DNA of 64,000 nt from Paraburkholderia sp. PGU19 (GCF_013426915.1 NZ_AP023180.1:744001-808000), one strand, 5' to 3'. Positions 45,609 through 54,953 are shown, counted from the stretch's first letter. Translations and numbers: made by a program. Notes: generated from the sequence alone by a model not told the origin.

Positions 45609-47436
45609 TTATGCAATGACGTCGGTGCCGTCGTCGGCGGGCTCGACCTTTTCGGATTCGCGCTCGCGTCGGCGCTGCTTGCCGCGTTCGGCGCGCGCGC
45701 GCCGCATGTCGATCAGTTCGCCATACGACAGCCACGCACCCGAGCCGCCCGACTTCGCCGCGTACATCGCGGCATCCGCGTTGAGCAGCAGCGCTTCGGC
45801 GGAATCGCCGTCCGCCGGAACTGGCTGATGCCGATGCTCGCGCCCACGGCCATCGGCTGGTCGTCGATCGTCAGCTCGTCGTCGAGCGTTCGCACGATGC
45901 GCGCGGCGATCGTGGGCGCCGCATCGGCGGAACGCTCGCCCTTGACGAGCACGATGAACTCATCGCCGCCCAGGCGCGCGACGATGTCGCCGCTATGCAG
46001 CACCTCCTGCAAACGGCGCGCGACGACCGCGAGCACGTCGTCGCCGACGGAATGGCCGTATTGATCGTTGATCTGCTTGAAGCGGTTCAGGTCGATGAAC
46101 AGCACGGCAAGGCGCTCGCTGCTGACCCGCGCCCGGTCGATGGCTTCCTCCAGCTTCTGCATGAAGAGCATCCGGTTCGGCAGTCCCGTCAGTCCGTCGT
46201 GGCTCGCGAGATGTGTGAGCTCGTGCTGCTTGCTGCGCAGTTCGTCCATCTGCACGCGGATCTCGCGGCGCATGCGGTCGAAGCAGCGCGCGAGCACGCC
46301 GATTTCATCGGTGCGTTTGAGTGGCAACGCGTCCACCGCGTGGTCCGAGAAAAAGTGCGTGGCGGCGTCCGCGAGAATATGCAGCGGTCGCGTCAACGCG
46401 CGGGCGAACAGAATGGCGAGCAGGATCGCGAACGCACTGAAAGTCAGCACCATCCGCACGATGCTGTTGCCGAGCATGTTCGCGCCGACGAGCACGTCGT
46501 GCAGCGGCTTCCCGAGCCCGATCACGATGAAGCGGTTGCCCTGCGACTCGCCGAACGGCCGGCGCACGAACGAGAATACGTGGCCCGCCGCTTCGTTCGA
46601 TTGCGTGAGGCCATTCAGCAGCACGGGCTGGGTCGACTGCTCGAACAGTGGTTTCGTCGCCGTGAAGCTTTCCTGCATGAACACGCGCCGGCCCTTGTCG
46701 AAGCCGAACGTCAGCGACGGGTCGGGATGCACGAGAAAATCGCCCCACTCGTTGGCGAGATAGACCTGATAGTCGGCGGGGAGATCGGCTTGCGAGAGCC
46801 GCAACAGGCTCGCGAGATCGACGTCGATCACGACCACGCCGACCACGTCGCCGCGCGCGTTGGCGACGGGCGTGCCGACCCGCAGCGTCGGCTTGCCTTC
46901 GGCCGCATGCGCGCCGTGCTCGTGATTGACGGCAATGGGGGAAATGTAGACGCGTCCCGGCAGCAGCGCGAGCGTATCGAACACGTACGCGAACTGCCCT
47001 TTCTCCTGCAGCGCGCTTTCCTGCACGCGCACTGCCCGCCCGATTCACGGTCGATACGGATCAGCTCCAGCCCATAGTGGTTGCGCGCGATGAGCCTCAC
47101 CTGCAGATACTCGGGATGCTGCGCGATAAAGCTCGCGAACACCTGCGCGAGCCGGTCGCGCGTCGGGTTGTCGACGGACCTGCCGTCGTCGTTGAGCGCG
47201 ACGGTCGCGGCCGACGGCATCGTCGACAGCACCAGGGCGTCTGCGGCGATGTCGTTGATCGCCATCGTGAAGCGCTGGCCGAGCAGTTCCGTCGACGTCA
47301 GCAGGCTGCGCTCCGCTTCGTGCACGAGCATGGTGCGGTTCGCGCGATACGCGTAATAGCCCGTCGTGCCGGACGCGAGCACGCCGATCAGCGCAAGCAG
47401 CACCGAGAGCTTGAAGGTGAGCCCGGGGCGCATCAT
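45609..47436 (-). pseudogene. CACHE-sensor diguanylate cyclase (GGDEF), two frameshifts in the sequence
   Basis: The gene would encode about 609 residues: a membrane segment (~7-27), a periplasmic double-CACHE-like sensor, a second membrane segment (RMVLTFSAFAILLAILFARA), HAMP and GGDEF. The active loop is intact (RLGGDEF) but the inhibitory site five residues upstream reads HSGD instead of RxxD. Reading breaks twice: near 47030 (~residue 135; restoring one base gives RESGRAVRVQESALQEKG) and near 45818 (~residue 540; restoring one C gives ISQFPADGDSAEALLLNADAAM). A charged tail (RRARAERGKQRRRERESEK) ends at 45609. It starts inside the stop codon of the binding-protein gene (TGATG overlap). 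It is either a decayed gene or a consensus error at C doublets. Confidence 0.85.
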
Positions 47437-48548
47437 CAGAAACGCTCCGGGCGGTCGCCCGAGACGATGCGGCTCCACAGGGCCTCGCGTTTGTCGATGT
47501 TCTCGACGGGCTCGGTCCAGAGGATGTAGCTCTTGTCCGTGTTTTCAGGCGGCTCGGTGAGCGTGTTGGCTAGACCCTGGCGCTGCGTCAGCAGCCGGCT
47601 GACGTCCGGCTCCAGCATGTAGTTGATCCATGCGAGCGCGAGCGGCCGGTTCGCCGCCGCGCTCGTCATCGACCAGCAGTCGAGCCATGCGAGCACGCCT
47701 TCGTCGGGAATCACGTAGCCGACGTCGGCGCCCGCGCGGCGCAGCATTTCGAGTTGCTGCGTGCCGTAGTTGCCAAACATCAGCGCGACCTTGTGCTGCA
47801 CGAAGAACGCAGCGGCCTCTTCCGGCAGGTTGTAGTAGGTCAGCAGATTGCGCCGCAGATCGATCAGCTTGCGCGTGATGGTCTGCATCTGTGCACTGTT
47901 CAGCTGAAACGGATTCGGGTAGCCGAGCGCGAGCGCCGTGAAAGAGAAATTGTGCTGCGCGCTGTTGTAGTCGAGTACCTTGCCGCGATAGCGCGGATTC
48001 CACAGTTCGTTCATCGAATGGGGTGGGACGCTCACCTGCTTGCGGTCGTAGATGAGGCCCATCGTCGAATAGGTGAACGGAATGGCGTAGACGGCGCCTT
48101 GCTTCGTCAGTCCGTCGATCGACGACAAGGCGCGAAAGCGCGGCAACTGCCGTTTCGTGTTCGGCAGACTGTCGAGATCGAGCGGCGCGAGCAGATTGTC
48201 GTGCGCGTAGCGCTGGATTTCAGCCGTATTCGCCGCGAGCACGTCGAACTGCGGTGCCTTGCCCTGATGCATCTTGTCCCACAGCGCTTCATCGGAGTCG
48301 ATCAGCGTGACTTCGACTTTCGCGTGATAGCGGCTCTCGAAACCTTTGACGACGTCGGGATCGGCATAGCCCGGCCATGCGAGCACGCGCAGCACGTTCT
48401 CGGCCGCTGACGCATTCGCGATCAGCATGCAGCAGCCGATAAAAAGGATGACTGAGTCAAGCAAACGATTTGAACGGACGGCCGCACGCGCGATGCGGGC
48501 AGGCGTGCCCTGCCGCCGGACACATGCATTTGAGTAGCACCACCGCAT
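47436..48548 (-). CDS. PotD/PotF-like periplasmic binding protein, coupled to a GGDEF gene
   Basis: The 370-residue protein is a polyamine-type extracellular solute-binding protein: LRVLAWPGYADPDVVKGFES (mature residues ~5-24), GVLAWLDCWSMTSAAANRPLA near residue 280. It has a signal peptide ending ANASAAEN. The start is ATG at 48548 with an AAGGA site 8 nt upstream, which makes the N-terminal region long (the hydrophobic part begins near residue 33). There is no permease or ATPase nearby. Its stop codon overlaps the start of a CACHE-GGDEF gene, so it most likely acts as a sensor subunit for that protein and not in import. This is the arrangement of NspS and MbaA in Vibrio cholerae. Confidence 0.87.
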   Translation of the reverse strand: MRWCYSNACVRRQGTPARIARAAVRSNRLLDSVILFIGCCMLIANASAAENVLRVLAWPGYADPDVVKGFESRYHAKVEVTLIDSDEALWDKMHQGKAPQFDVLAANTAEIQRYAHDNLLAPLDLDSLPNTKRQLPRFRALSSIDGLTKQGAVYAIPFTYSTMGLIYDRKQVSVPPHSMNELWNPRYRGKVLDYNSAQHNFSFTALALGYPNPFQLNSAQMQTITRKLIDLRRNLLTYYNLPEEAAAFFVQHKVALMFGNYGTQQLEMLRRAGADVGYVIPDEGVLAWLDCWSMTSAAANRPLALAWINYMLEPDVSRLLTQRQGLANTLTEPPENTDKSYILWTEPVENIDKREALWSRIVSGDRPERF

Positions 48549-49290
48549 TTCGTCTGTCCTTATTGCGATCCGACTTCAATGCACTTCAAAGCGCACACCA
48601 GGGGCGGCATCGGCTCGATGGCGGTGATGCGGCCGCCACACACGAGGGAAACGGCATTCGGTCGCGTGCGAGAGACGCGCGACGCTTTTCTTCGGGAGAA
48701 GGAACAGCAGTCTAGCGGAATCGCGCGCGTCAAAATATACCCTGTTGTGGTCTAACTGCAGATAACGGCCTGCATGGCCGCTTCTTTAACGATTGGCGTG
48801 GTCGAAGTTTTCAAACAGCGTTTCAGAAAATTACCGAAGGTAAGGTGCGTGGGGCGCACTTCAATTTTTCGTGCGTTTCAAACTGGTGTTTGGATTCGGC
48901 TTGTTTTGTAGGGGTTTTATGTACTTGCTGGGAAGGGCTTTTATGCCATTGCGCTGGCATCCGCTTTTGAACCTGTGCGGCCTGGGCGGTTTGGTTTTGG
49001 CTTGGTTTTGGTTTGGTTTGGTTTTGGTTTGCTTGTGTTTGCGCTGGCATCCGCGCTACGGTGTTTGCTGTTCACGCGTCGCCCCGCACAGGGGCGACGC
49101 TTGAAGCAAGCTAACAAAACGCGGATGCCAGCGCAAAGCCAAAAGCACACGGGCGACGCGTGAAGCACGCTAACAAATCGCGGATGCCAACGCAGCGGCA
49201 TAAACACCAAGCGCCTCGCGGATGCCAACGCAAACGCAGAAAAACCAAAAAACCAAAAACCCAAACCGCACGAACCCCTGCGTGCAAAAT
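48549..49290. other. Repeat-rich intergenic region with copy D and partial arms
   Basis: The 742-bp gap contains no gene I can support. The left half (48549-48850) should hold the promoter of the minus-strand binding-protein gene. The right half is made of pieces of the palindromic element: a left-arm boundary at 48952, G/T-rich tracts at 48980-49040, the minimal element D, a second right arm near 49151-49193 (GGCGACGCGTGAAGC then GCTAACAAATCGCGG) and a further GGATGCCAACGCAAACG unit up to about 49240. Confidence 0.7.
49042..49133. repeat. Minimal palindromic element, copy D (92 bp, internal deletion)
   Basis: D consists of the first 44 bp (49042-49085) and last 48 bp (49086-49133) of the copy B structure, joined at CGCCCC. 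The arms differ from B at one and three positions. It lacks both long hairpins and the whole core. Copy B has CGCCCC at both ends of the missing 569-bp block (34542-35110), so D fits a deletion by recombination or slippage between these direct repeats. Confidence 0.85.
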
Positions 49291-50820
49291 CTACTGCATG
49301 GACGCCACCGCGCGTCCCCCCTTCTGCACACTACCCGCCGGATGCAATTCAAAGCAAAACGCGGTCCCCGCGCCATCCCGCTCAACAAGCCGTATCTGGC
49401 TATCATGCAACTGCAACATGCGCTGCACGATCAGCAGCCCCAGCCCACCGCGATGCGCGCCGCCCGACGTGAACGCGCGCTGGAACAGGCCCGCCCGCAC
49501 CTCCTCCGACATGCCCGGCCCTGTATCGCTCACCGTCACCGACACCTTACCGTCGCGCACCGCAAGATCAACATCGACGGCGCCCGCATCCGGCGTATGA
49601 CGGATCGCATTATCGAGCAGATTGGTCAGCACGCGCTCGATCATGCCAAGGTCCGCCGTCACGTTCGGCAAACGCGGCGGAATGTCCGCGCGCAGCGCGA
49701 TATGCCGCGCTTCGGCCGACAGCTCGAACTTCTGAAACACGTCCTGCAACAGATCGACCAGCGAGAAATCCTCAAGCGCAAGCTGCACGTTTCCGTGCTC
49801 CAGCCGCGCGAGTTCGAACAGCGACTGCGCAAGCCTGCCGACCTTCACGCTCTGCCCAAGCGCGATAGCCAGGTATCGTTTTCGCTCGGCGTCGCTCAGC
49901 GTGTCCGACTTCATCGACAGCGTTTCCAGGTAGCCATGCAGCGAAGTCAGCGGCGTGCGCAGATCGTGTGAAATGTTCGCCACCAGTTCGCGTCGCTCCT
50001 GGTCCTGCCGCGTCAATGCGCGCCATTGCTGACCGATGCGCTCGGCCATCTGCGCGAACGTCGATTCGAGCGTCGCGATTTCGTCGCGCGAATTCGAAGA
50101 CGATGGGCGCGCCGCGTTGGCAATCGACGGCTGCATATCGGGCTGCAAATCCGGCTCGCCGTTCGCATCGAACTTGCGCATCGCGTCAGTGAGACGTCGC
50201 AGCGGCCGTGTGATCAGCCCGAACGCCATCAGCCCCGCCACCAGACCGAGCAGCGCGACGACGGCCATCGACCACAACGTCGTGCGCAACACCGAGCTGG
50301 CCGCGACACGCGCCGCGAGCGCATCGTGCGCCTCACCTTGCAGCACGACATACAGGTATTCGGGTGGCCGGTCGCTCGCATGCGGCAGCAACGCGGCGCT
50401 GAACACCTTGCGGCCGTCGACGCTGCGCGGGTCGTCGCCGAGTATCGGCAGCGGATCGCCGGCGATGAACTCGCGCACCGGCCGCACGTCGACCTGCATC
50501 CGCTTCAGGTGTCCGGCGGGCGCATCGTCGCCTTCGATATGGCCATTCTGATCGAGCAGATACACCTCGACGCTCGGATTGACCACCATCAACTGCCCGA
50601 AAATCTCACGCAACGCTTCCTTGCGCGAGCCGTCGTTGCTGTCGTCCGATAGCGCCGGACTGTGCGCGATATGCGAGGCGAGATCGCGCGACAGGCTCTG
50701 GATCACTTCCTTTTCGTGCAGATCGCTCGAACGTATTTGCAGCCACGCCGACGCGCCGCAGCACGCGAGCAGCAAGATGGAAAACACCAGCGACAGCCGC
50801 TGTGTCAACGACAGATTCAC
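49291..50820 (-). CDS. Two-component sensor histidine kinase
   Basis: The 509-residue kinase has an N-terminal membrane segment (residues ~10-28), a periplasmic sensor domain (~30-170), a second membrane segment (MAVVALLGLVAGLMAFGLI), HAMP, the H-box ELVANISHDLRTPLTSLHGY with the phospho-accepting His, and an ATPase with N-box NLLDNAIRHTPDAG and VSDTGPGMSEE. The start is GTG at 50820, overlapping the regulator stop by 3 nt. A few Met/Pro-rich residues (EPDLQPDMQPS) lie after HAMP. The signal is unknown; oxidative damage is plausible from the divergent neighbours. Confidence 0.93.
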   Translation of the reverse strand: MNLSLTQRLSLVFSILLLACCGASAWLQIRSSDLHEKEVIQSLSRDLASHIAHSPALSDDSNDGSRKEALREIFGQLMVVNPSVEVYLLDQNGHIEGDDAPAGHLKRMQVDVRPVREFIAGDPLPILGDDPRSVDGRKVFSAALLPHASDRPPEYLYVVLQGEAHDALAARVAASSVLRTTLWSMAVVALLGLVAGLMAFGLITRPLRRLTDAMRKFDANGEPDLQPDMQPSIANAARPSSSNSRDEIATLESTFAQMAERIGQQWRALTRQDQERRELVANISHDLRTPLTSLHGYLETLSMKSDTLSDAERKRYLAIALGQSVKVGRLAQSLFELARLEHGNVQLALEDFSLVDLLQDVFQKFELSAEARHIALRADIPPRLPNVTADLGMIERVLTNLLDNAIRHTPDAGAVDVDLAVRDGKVSVTVSDTGPGMSEEVRAGLFQRAFTSGGAHRGGLGLLIVQRMLQLHDSQIRLVERDGAGTAFCFELHPAGSVQKGGRAVASMQ

Positions 50821-51548
50821 GACGCGTCTCCTTCGTGCGCCGCAGGATCGGCGACGAACTTGTAGCCGCGTCCCCACACCGTCAGGATGCGCGTGGGCTG
50901 CGCGGGGTCGGCCTCGATCTTCGCGCGCAGCCGGTTGATGTGCGTGTTCACGGTGTGCTCGTAGCCTTCGTGCTGATAGCCCCACACGGCGTTCAGCAGA
51001 TCCATGCGCGAGAACACTTTGCCCGGACGGCTCGCGAAGAAGTACAGCAGATCGAATTCGCGCGGCGTCAGTTCGATCCGCTTGCCGTCGACGCTCGCCT
51101 CGCGCGTGAGCGGATCGATGAACAGCCCGGCGAGGTTCAAGCTGCCCGCTTCCATCCGCGCGTCTTTCGCCATCGCATCGACGCGTCGCAACAGCGCCTT
51201 CACGCGCGCGACCAGTTCGAGCACGGAAAAAGGCTTGGCGAGATAGTCGTCCGCGCCGAGTTCCAGCCCAAGAATGCGGTGCACTTCGCTCGAACGCGCG
51301 CTGGTGATGATGATGGGCGTATAGCGCGCCATCGCGCGGGCACGCCGGCAAATCTCCAGGCCATCCACGCCCGGCAGCATCAGGTCGAGGATCAGCGCGT
51401 CCCAGTTGCCCTGCTCCAGCAACCGCAGCCCTTCGTTGCCGTCGGCGCTATGGACGACCTCGTAGCGTTCGTCCCGCAGGTGCAGGCTCAGCACATTCGC
51501 TATGTCGACATCGTCTTCGACAATCAGTACGCGCTTCGGATGGTCCAT
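50817..51548 (-). CDS. OmpR/PhoB family response regulator
   Basis: The 243-residue protein has a receiver domain (VLIVEDDVDIANVL at residues ~6-19, phospho-Asp in LILDLMLPGVDG, Lys in DDYLAKPF) and a C-terminal winged helix ending in VWGRGYKFV. It overlaps the kinase start. The start at MDHPKRVLIVEDD is chosen because it gives the normal N-terminus; 17 upstream residues are without similarity. It probably regulates itself and the divergent msrB-dipZ-msrA operon through sites in the 191-bp gap between them. Confidence 0.95.
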   Translation of the reverse strand: MDHPKRVLIVEDDVDIANVLSLHLRDERYEVVHSADGNEGLRLLEQGNWDALILDLMLPGVDGLEICRRARAMARYTPIIITSARSSEVHRILGLELGADDYLAKPFSVLELVARVKALLRRVDAMAKDARMEAGSLNLAGLFIDPLTREASVDGKRIELTPREFDLLYFFASRPGKVFSRMDLLNAVWGYQHEGYEHTVNTHINRLRAKIEADPAQPTRILTVWGRGYKFVADPAAHEGDAS

Positions 51549-51586
51549 CGGGTTGGTTGAATGAACGAGGGATTGAATGCAGGGAT

Positions 51587-51609
51587 TAAACGTTGCCATA
51601 CAACGTTTA
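51587..51609. promoter_or_regulatory. Dyad in the divergent regulator/msrB region, candidate response-regulator site
   Basis: TAAACGTTG and CAACGTTTA form a perfect 9-bp inverted repeat with a 5-bp spacer (CCATA), 39 bp upstream of the regulator start and about 130 bp from msrB. Inverted sites of similar size are bound by CusR/HprR-type regulators in other bacteria. A second, weaker pair of TATCACA units lies near 51648 and 51684 towards msrB. Confidence 0.5.
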
Positions 51610-51739
51610 CAGCACTGACATTGTGCAGAATTTTCGGCCGCCGGGTTATCACAATTAATTTAAGTTTTCGTGAGGACCCGGATATCACAGCGGACTTACG
51701 CTACGCCATATTCAATCGAGTCGCACCAAGGAGCACACG

Positions 51740-52273
51740 ATGAAAAGCCGCAGGCGGTTCCTGTTATCGGGTGGCAGCGCGCTCGCCGCGCTGGCTGCGC
51801 TCACGCACTGGCGGGCGTTCGCAGCGGGCGCGCCGGGTGCAGCGGACGCGAAGGACGCAGCAGGCGGTGCACCCGCCCGCTTCGAAGTCACGCGCACCGA
51901 TGCGCAATGGCGCGCGCAGCTCACGCCCGCGCAATACCACGTGCTGCGCGAGGAAGGCACCGAGCGCCCGTTCAGCAGCCCGCTGAACGACGAGCATCGC
52001 AGCGGCGTGTTCGCCTGCGCGGGTTGCAGCCGCGAACTGTTTTCGTCGAGCACGAAGTTCGACAGCCACACGGGCTGGCCGAGCTTCTGGGCGCCGCTCG
52101 ATCATGCCGTCGCGACGCGCGAGGACGGCTCGTGGGGCATGGTGCGCACGGAAGTGCATTGCGGGCGCTGCGGCGGGCATCTGGGGCACGTGTTCGACGA
52201 CGGCCCGAAGCCAACGGGCCTGCGCTACTGCATGAACGGGCTCGCGATGACCTTCACGCCGCGCGCCGCCTGA
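51740..52273 (+). CDS. msrB: Peptide-methionine (R)-S-oxide reductase, Tat-exported
   Basis: The 177-residue protein has a twin-arginine signal ([20 protein letters not shown], residues ~2-21), so it acts folded in the periplasm. The MsrB core (residues ~55-175) shows the two zinc CxxC pairs, CAGC (~94) and CGRC (~142), and the catalytic Cys in RYCMNGLA (~163). It reduces methionine-R-sulfoxide in proteins. It starts an operon with dipZ and msrA, an exported repair set, and is divergent from a two-component system. Confidence 0.95.
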   Translation: MKSRRRFLLSGGSALAALAALTHWRAFAAGAPGAADAKDAAGGAPARFEVTRTDAQWRAQLTPAQYHVLREEGTERPFSSPLNDEHRSGVFACAGCSRELFSSSTKFDSHTGWPSFWAPLDHAVATREDGSWGMVRTEVHCGRCGGHLGHVFDDGPKPTGLRYCMNGLAMTFTPRAA

Positions 52274-52321
52274 CATCTTTTTTCATCGCCTCATTTCGCA
52301 CGATCAACCATCCCAACGATC

Positions 52322-54166
52322 ATGTTACTCATTGTCCTCGCTTACCTCGGCGGCGCGCTCACGATCCTGAGTCCGTGCATTCTGCCCGTGCTCCCCTTCG
52401 TCTTCGCGCGCGCCGACCAGCCGTTCGTGCGCTCCGGCTTGCCGCTGCTCGGCGGCATGGCGCTCACCTTCGCGCTCGTCGCGACGCTGGCGGCCGTCGG
52501 CGGTGGCTGGGTCACGCAGGCCAACCAGTACGGCCGCTGGATCGCGATCGTGCTGCTCGGCGTGTTCGGCCTCACGCTGCTGCTGCCGCGTCTCGCCGAC
52601 CGCCTGATGCACCCGCTCGTCAGCGCGGGCAACCGGCTGTCCGAGCTTGCGCAGGCGGACGGCGCGAAGCCGCGCATCGGCTCGTCGTTTCTGCTCGGCA
52701 TCGCGACGGGCCTGTTGTGGGCGCCCTGCGCGGGCCCGATCCTCGGCCTCGTGCTGACGGGCGCCGCGCTGCGCGGCGCAAGCGTCGGCACGACCTTGCT
52801 GCTGCTCGCGTATGCGGCGGGCGCGGCGACCTCGCTTGCCATTGCGCTGTTGATCGGCGGACGGGTCTTCACGGCGATGAAGCGCTCGCTCGGCGCGGGC
52901 GAATGGGTGCGGCGCGGAATCGGCGCGGCGATGCTGTGCGGCGTCGTGGCCATCGCGCTCGGCCTCGACACGGGCGTACTGACGAAGGTATCGACGGTGG
53001 CGACGAGCGGCATCGAGCAGCACCTTGTGGACAGCCTGTCGCCGCGCAAACCGGCCAGCGACGCGATGATGTCGGCGAATGTGCAAACGGATGGCCCCGC
53101 CATGATGAAGGCCGCCGACACGCAACCTGCCTCCGCCGATGCCACGCCGCCCGCCGGCACGATGATGCGCGCATCGGCTGCCGCCGCGCCGCTGCCCGAC
53201 GAAGGCACGCTGCCGTCGCTGACGGGCGCCGTGCAATGGCTGAACTCGCCGCCGCTCACGAATGCGCAGTTGAAGGGCAAGGTCGTACTGGTCGACTTTT
53301 GGACCTATTCGTGCATCAACTGCCTGCGCACGCTGCCGTACGTGAAAGCGTGGTCGCAGAAGTACCGCGACATGGGGCTCGTCGTGATTGGCGTGCATGC
53401 GCCAGAGTTCGCATTCGAGCGCAATATCGACAATGTGAAGAAGGCCACGCACGATCTCGGCGTCGATTACCCCGTCGCTATCGACAACAACTACGCAATC
53501 TGGCGCGCGTTCGGCAACCAGTACTGGCCGGCCCACTATTTCGTCGATGCGCAGGGTCGCGTGCGTCATCACCACTTCGGCGAAGGCGAGTACGAACAGT
53601 CGGAGAAGGTAATCCAGCAACTGCTGGCGGAAGCCGGTCATCCCGAAGCGGCTCAGGTGGCGACGGGTCTCACGCAGCGCGCGAAAGGCGTCGAGGCGGC
53701 CGCCGACGGCAACGACATGATGTCGCCGGAAACTTACATCGGCTATGCGCGTGCCGAGAACTTCGCGTCGCCGGGCGGCGAAGCCGAGAACCGCGCGCAC
53801 ACCTATGCGGCGCCGTCGAGCCCCGACGTCAATGACTGGGGACTCGCGGGTACGTGGAAAGTGGGCGCCGAGCACGCGACGCTTGCCGCGCCCAACGGCC
53901 GCATCGTCTATCGCTTCCATGCGCGCGACCTGCATCTGGTGCTCGGGCCGGGCGCGGCCGGCAAGCCGGTGCATTTTCGCGTGACGATCGACGGCGCGAC
54001 GCCCGGCGATGCGCGCGGCACCGACGTGAGCGCCGACGGCACAGGCGTCGTGACGGAACAGCGTCTCTATCAGCTCGTGCGTCAGACGGGCGACGTAGCC
54101 GACCACACCTTTGCGATCGAGTTTCTCGATCCGGGTGTCGAGGCGTACGCGTTCACCTTCGGCTAA
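52322..54166 (+). CDS. dipZ: DipZ-type thiol transporter: CcdA domain fused to thioredoxin and C-terminal domain
   Basis: The 614-residue protein has a CcdA/DsbD-like membrane domain (residues ~1-230) with Cys in the LSPCILPVLPF and WAPCAGPILG repeats. A spacer of Ala/Thr residues is followed by a thioredoxin-like domain (residues ~300-460, active-site SCINCLRTLPYV, Cys near 332 and 335) and a C-terminal carbohydrate-binding-like domain. It should carry electrons from cytoplasmic thioredoxin across the membrane to reduce the exported MsrB and MsrA on either side of it. The order msrB-dipZ-msrA supports this link. Confidence 0.94.
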   Translation: MLLIVLAYLGGALTILSPCILPVLPFVFARADQPFVRSGLPLLGGMALTFALVATLAAVGGGWVTQANQYGRWIAIVLLGVFGLTLLLPRLADRLMHPLVSAGNRLSELAQADGAKPRIGSSFLLGIATGLLWAPCAGPILGLVLTGAALRGASVGTTLLLLAYAAGAATSLAIALLIGGRVFTAMKRSLGAGEWVRRGIGAAMLCGVVAIALGLDTGVLTKVSTVATSGIEQHLVDSLSPRKPASDAMMSANVQTDGPAMMKAADTQPASADATPPAGTMMRASAAAAPLPDEGTLPSLTGAVQWLNSPPLTNAQLKGKVVLVDFWTYSCINCLRTLPYVKAWSQKYRDMGLVVIGVHAPEFAFERNIDNVKKATHDLGVDYPVAIDNNYAIWRAFGNQYWPAHYFVDAQGRVRHHHFGEGEYEQSEKVIQQLLAEAGHPEAAQVATGLTQRAKGVEAAADGNDMMSPETYIGYARAENFASPGGEAENRAHTYAAPSSPDVNDWGLAGTWKVGAEHATLAAPNGRIVYRFHARDLHLVLGPGAAGKPVHFRVTIDGATPGDARGTDVSADGTGVVTEQRLYQLVRQTGDVADHTFAIEFLDPGVEAYAFTFG

Positions 54167-54215
54167 TGAGATCCGGACTGACTGCACATCACCCTGTTAA
54201 TCGAGGACTATCACC

Positions 54216-54953
54216 GTGAACAAGAAACTCATCGCAAGCGCATTGGGCTGGAGCCGCACGTCGGCAGGCAGGATCGCGGCGTGCGTCGCCATCGGCGCGG
54301 GCGCCCTTGCGTGGCAACACGTTGCTTCGGCGGAACAGGCGGTCCGGATTCCGCCGCCCGCGCAGGACGAAAAAGCAGGCAGCGTGCACACGGAAACGGC
54401 CGTCTTCGCGGGCGGCTGCTTCTGGGGCGTTCAGGGCGTGTACGAGCACGTCAAGGGCGTGAAGCAGGTTGCGTCGGGCTACGCGGGCGGCGCGGCGAAC
54501 ACTGCGCAGTACGAGACCGTGAGCGGCGGCGACACGGGGCACGCGGAGTCGGTGCAGATCACGTATGACCCGACGCAGATCACATATGGCCGGCTGCTGC
54601 AGATTTTCTTCTCGGTCGCGCACAATCCGACCCAGTTGAACTACCAGGGTCCGGATCACGGCACGCAGTATCGGTCGGTGGTGTTTCCGCAGAATGCCGA
54701 GCAGCGCGGCATCGCGCAGGCTTATATCGCGCAGTTGAACGGCGCGAAGGTATTTTCTGCGCCGATCGTTACGAAGATCGAGGACTTCAAAGGCTTTTAT
54801 CCTGCCGAGCAGTACCACCAGAATTATCTGGTGCTGCATCCGGACTCGCCATACATCGCGATCAACGATCTGCCGAAGATCGATTATCTGAAGAAGATGT
54901 TCCCGGATGTCTATCGCAACGATCCCGTGTTGCTGAAGGCGTCGGCTTCATGA
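54216..54953 (+). CDS. msrA: Peptide-methionine (S)-S-oxide reductase, exported
   Basis: The 245-residue protein has an N-terminal signal/membrane segment (RIAACVAIGAGALAWQHVASA, residues ~15-35) and an MsrA domain with the catalytic site AVFAGGCFWGVQGV (Cys near residue 69), then GHAESVQITYDPTQITYG and the family C-terminus AEQYHQNYL. It reduces methionine-S-sulfoxide. With the exported MsrB and DipZ it makes a full periplasmic repair set. The RR near residues 18-19 is not a clear Tat motif, so Sec export is more likely. Confidence 0.94.
   Translation: MNKKLIASALGWSRTSAGRIAACVAIGAGALAWQHVASAEQAVRIPPPAQDEKAGSVHTETAVFAGGCFWGVQGVYEHVKGVKQVASGYAGGAANTAQYETVSGGDTGHAESVQITYDPTQITYGRLLQIFFSVAHNPTQLNYQGPDHGTQYRSVVFPQNAEQRGIAQAYIAQLNGAKVFSAPIVTKIEDFKGFYPAEQYHQNYLVLHPDSPYIAINDLPKIDYLKKMFPDVYRNDPVLLKASAS

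Noticed and set aside
48940..49260. Repeated GCGGATGCCAGCGCAAA units, considered as a CRISPR-like array
   Set aside because: Units are irregularly spaced, occur in both orientations, and have no constant-length unique spacers. They are arms of the palindromic element.
52325..54187. 620-codon open frame opposite dipZ
   Set aside because: Antisense frame of a well-recognised gene; no domain seen.
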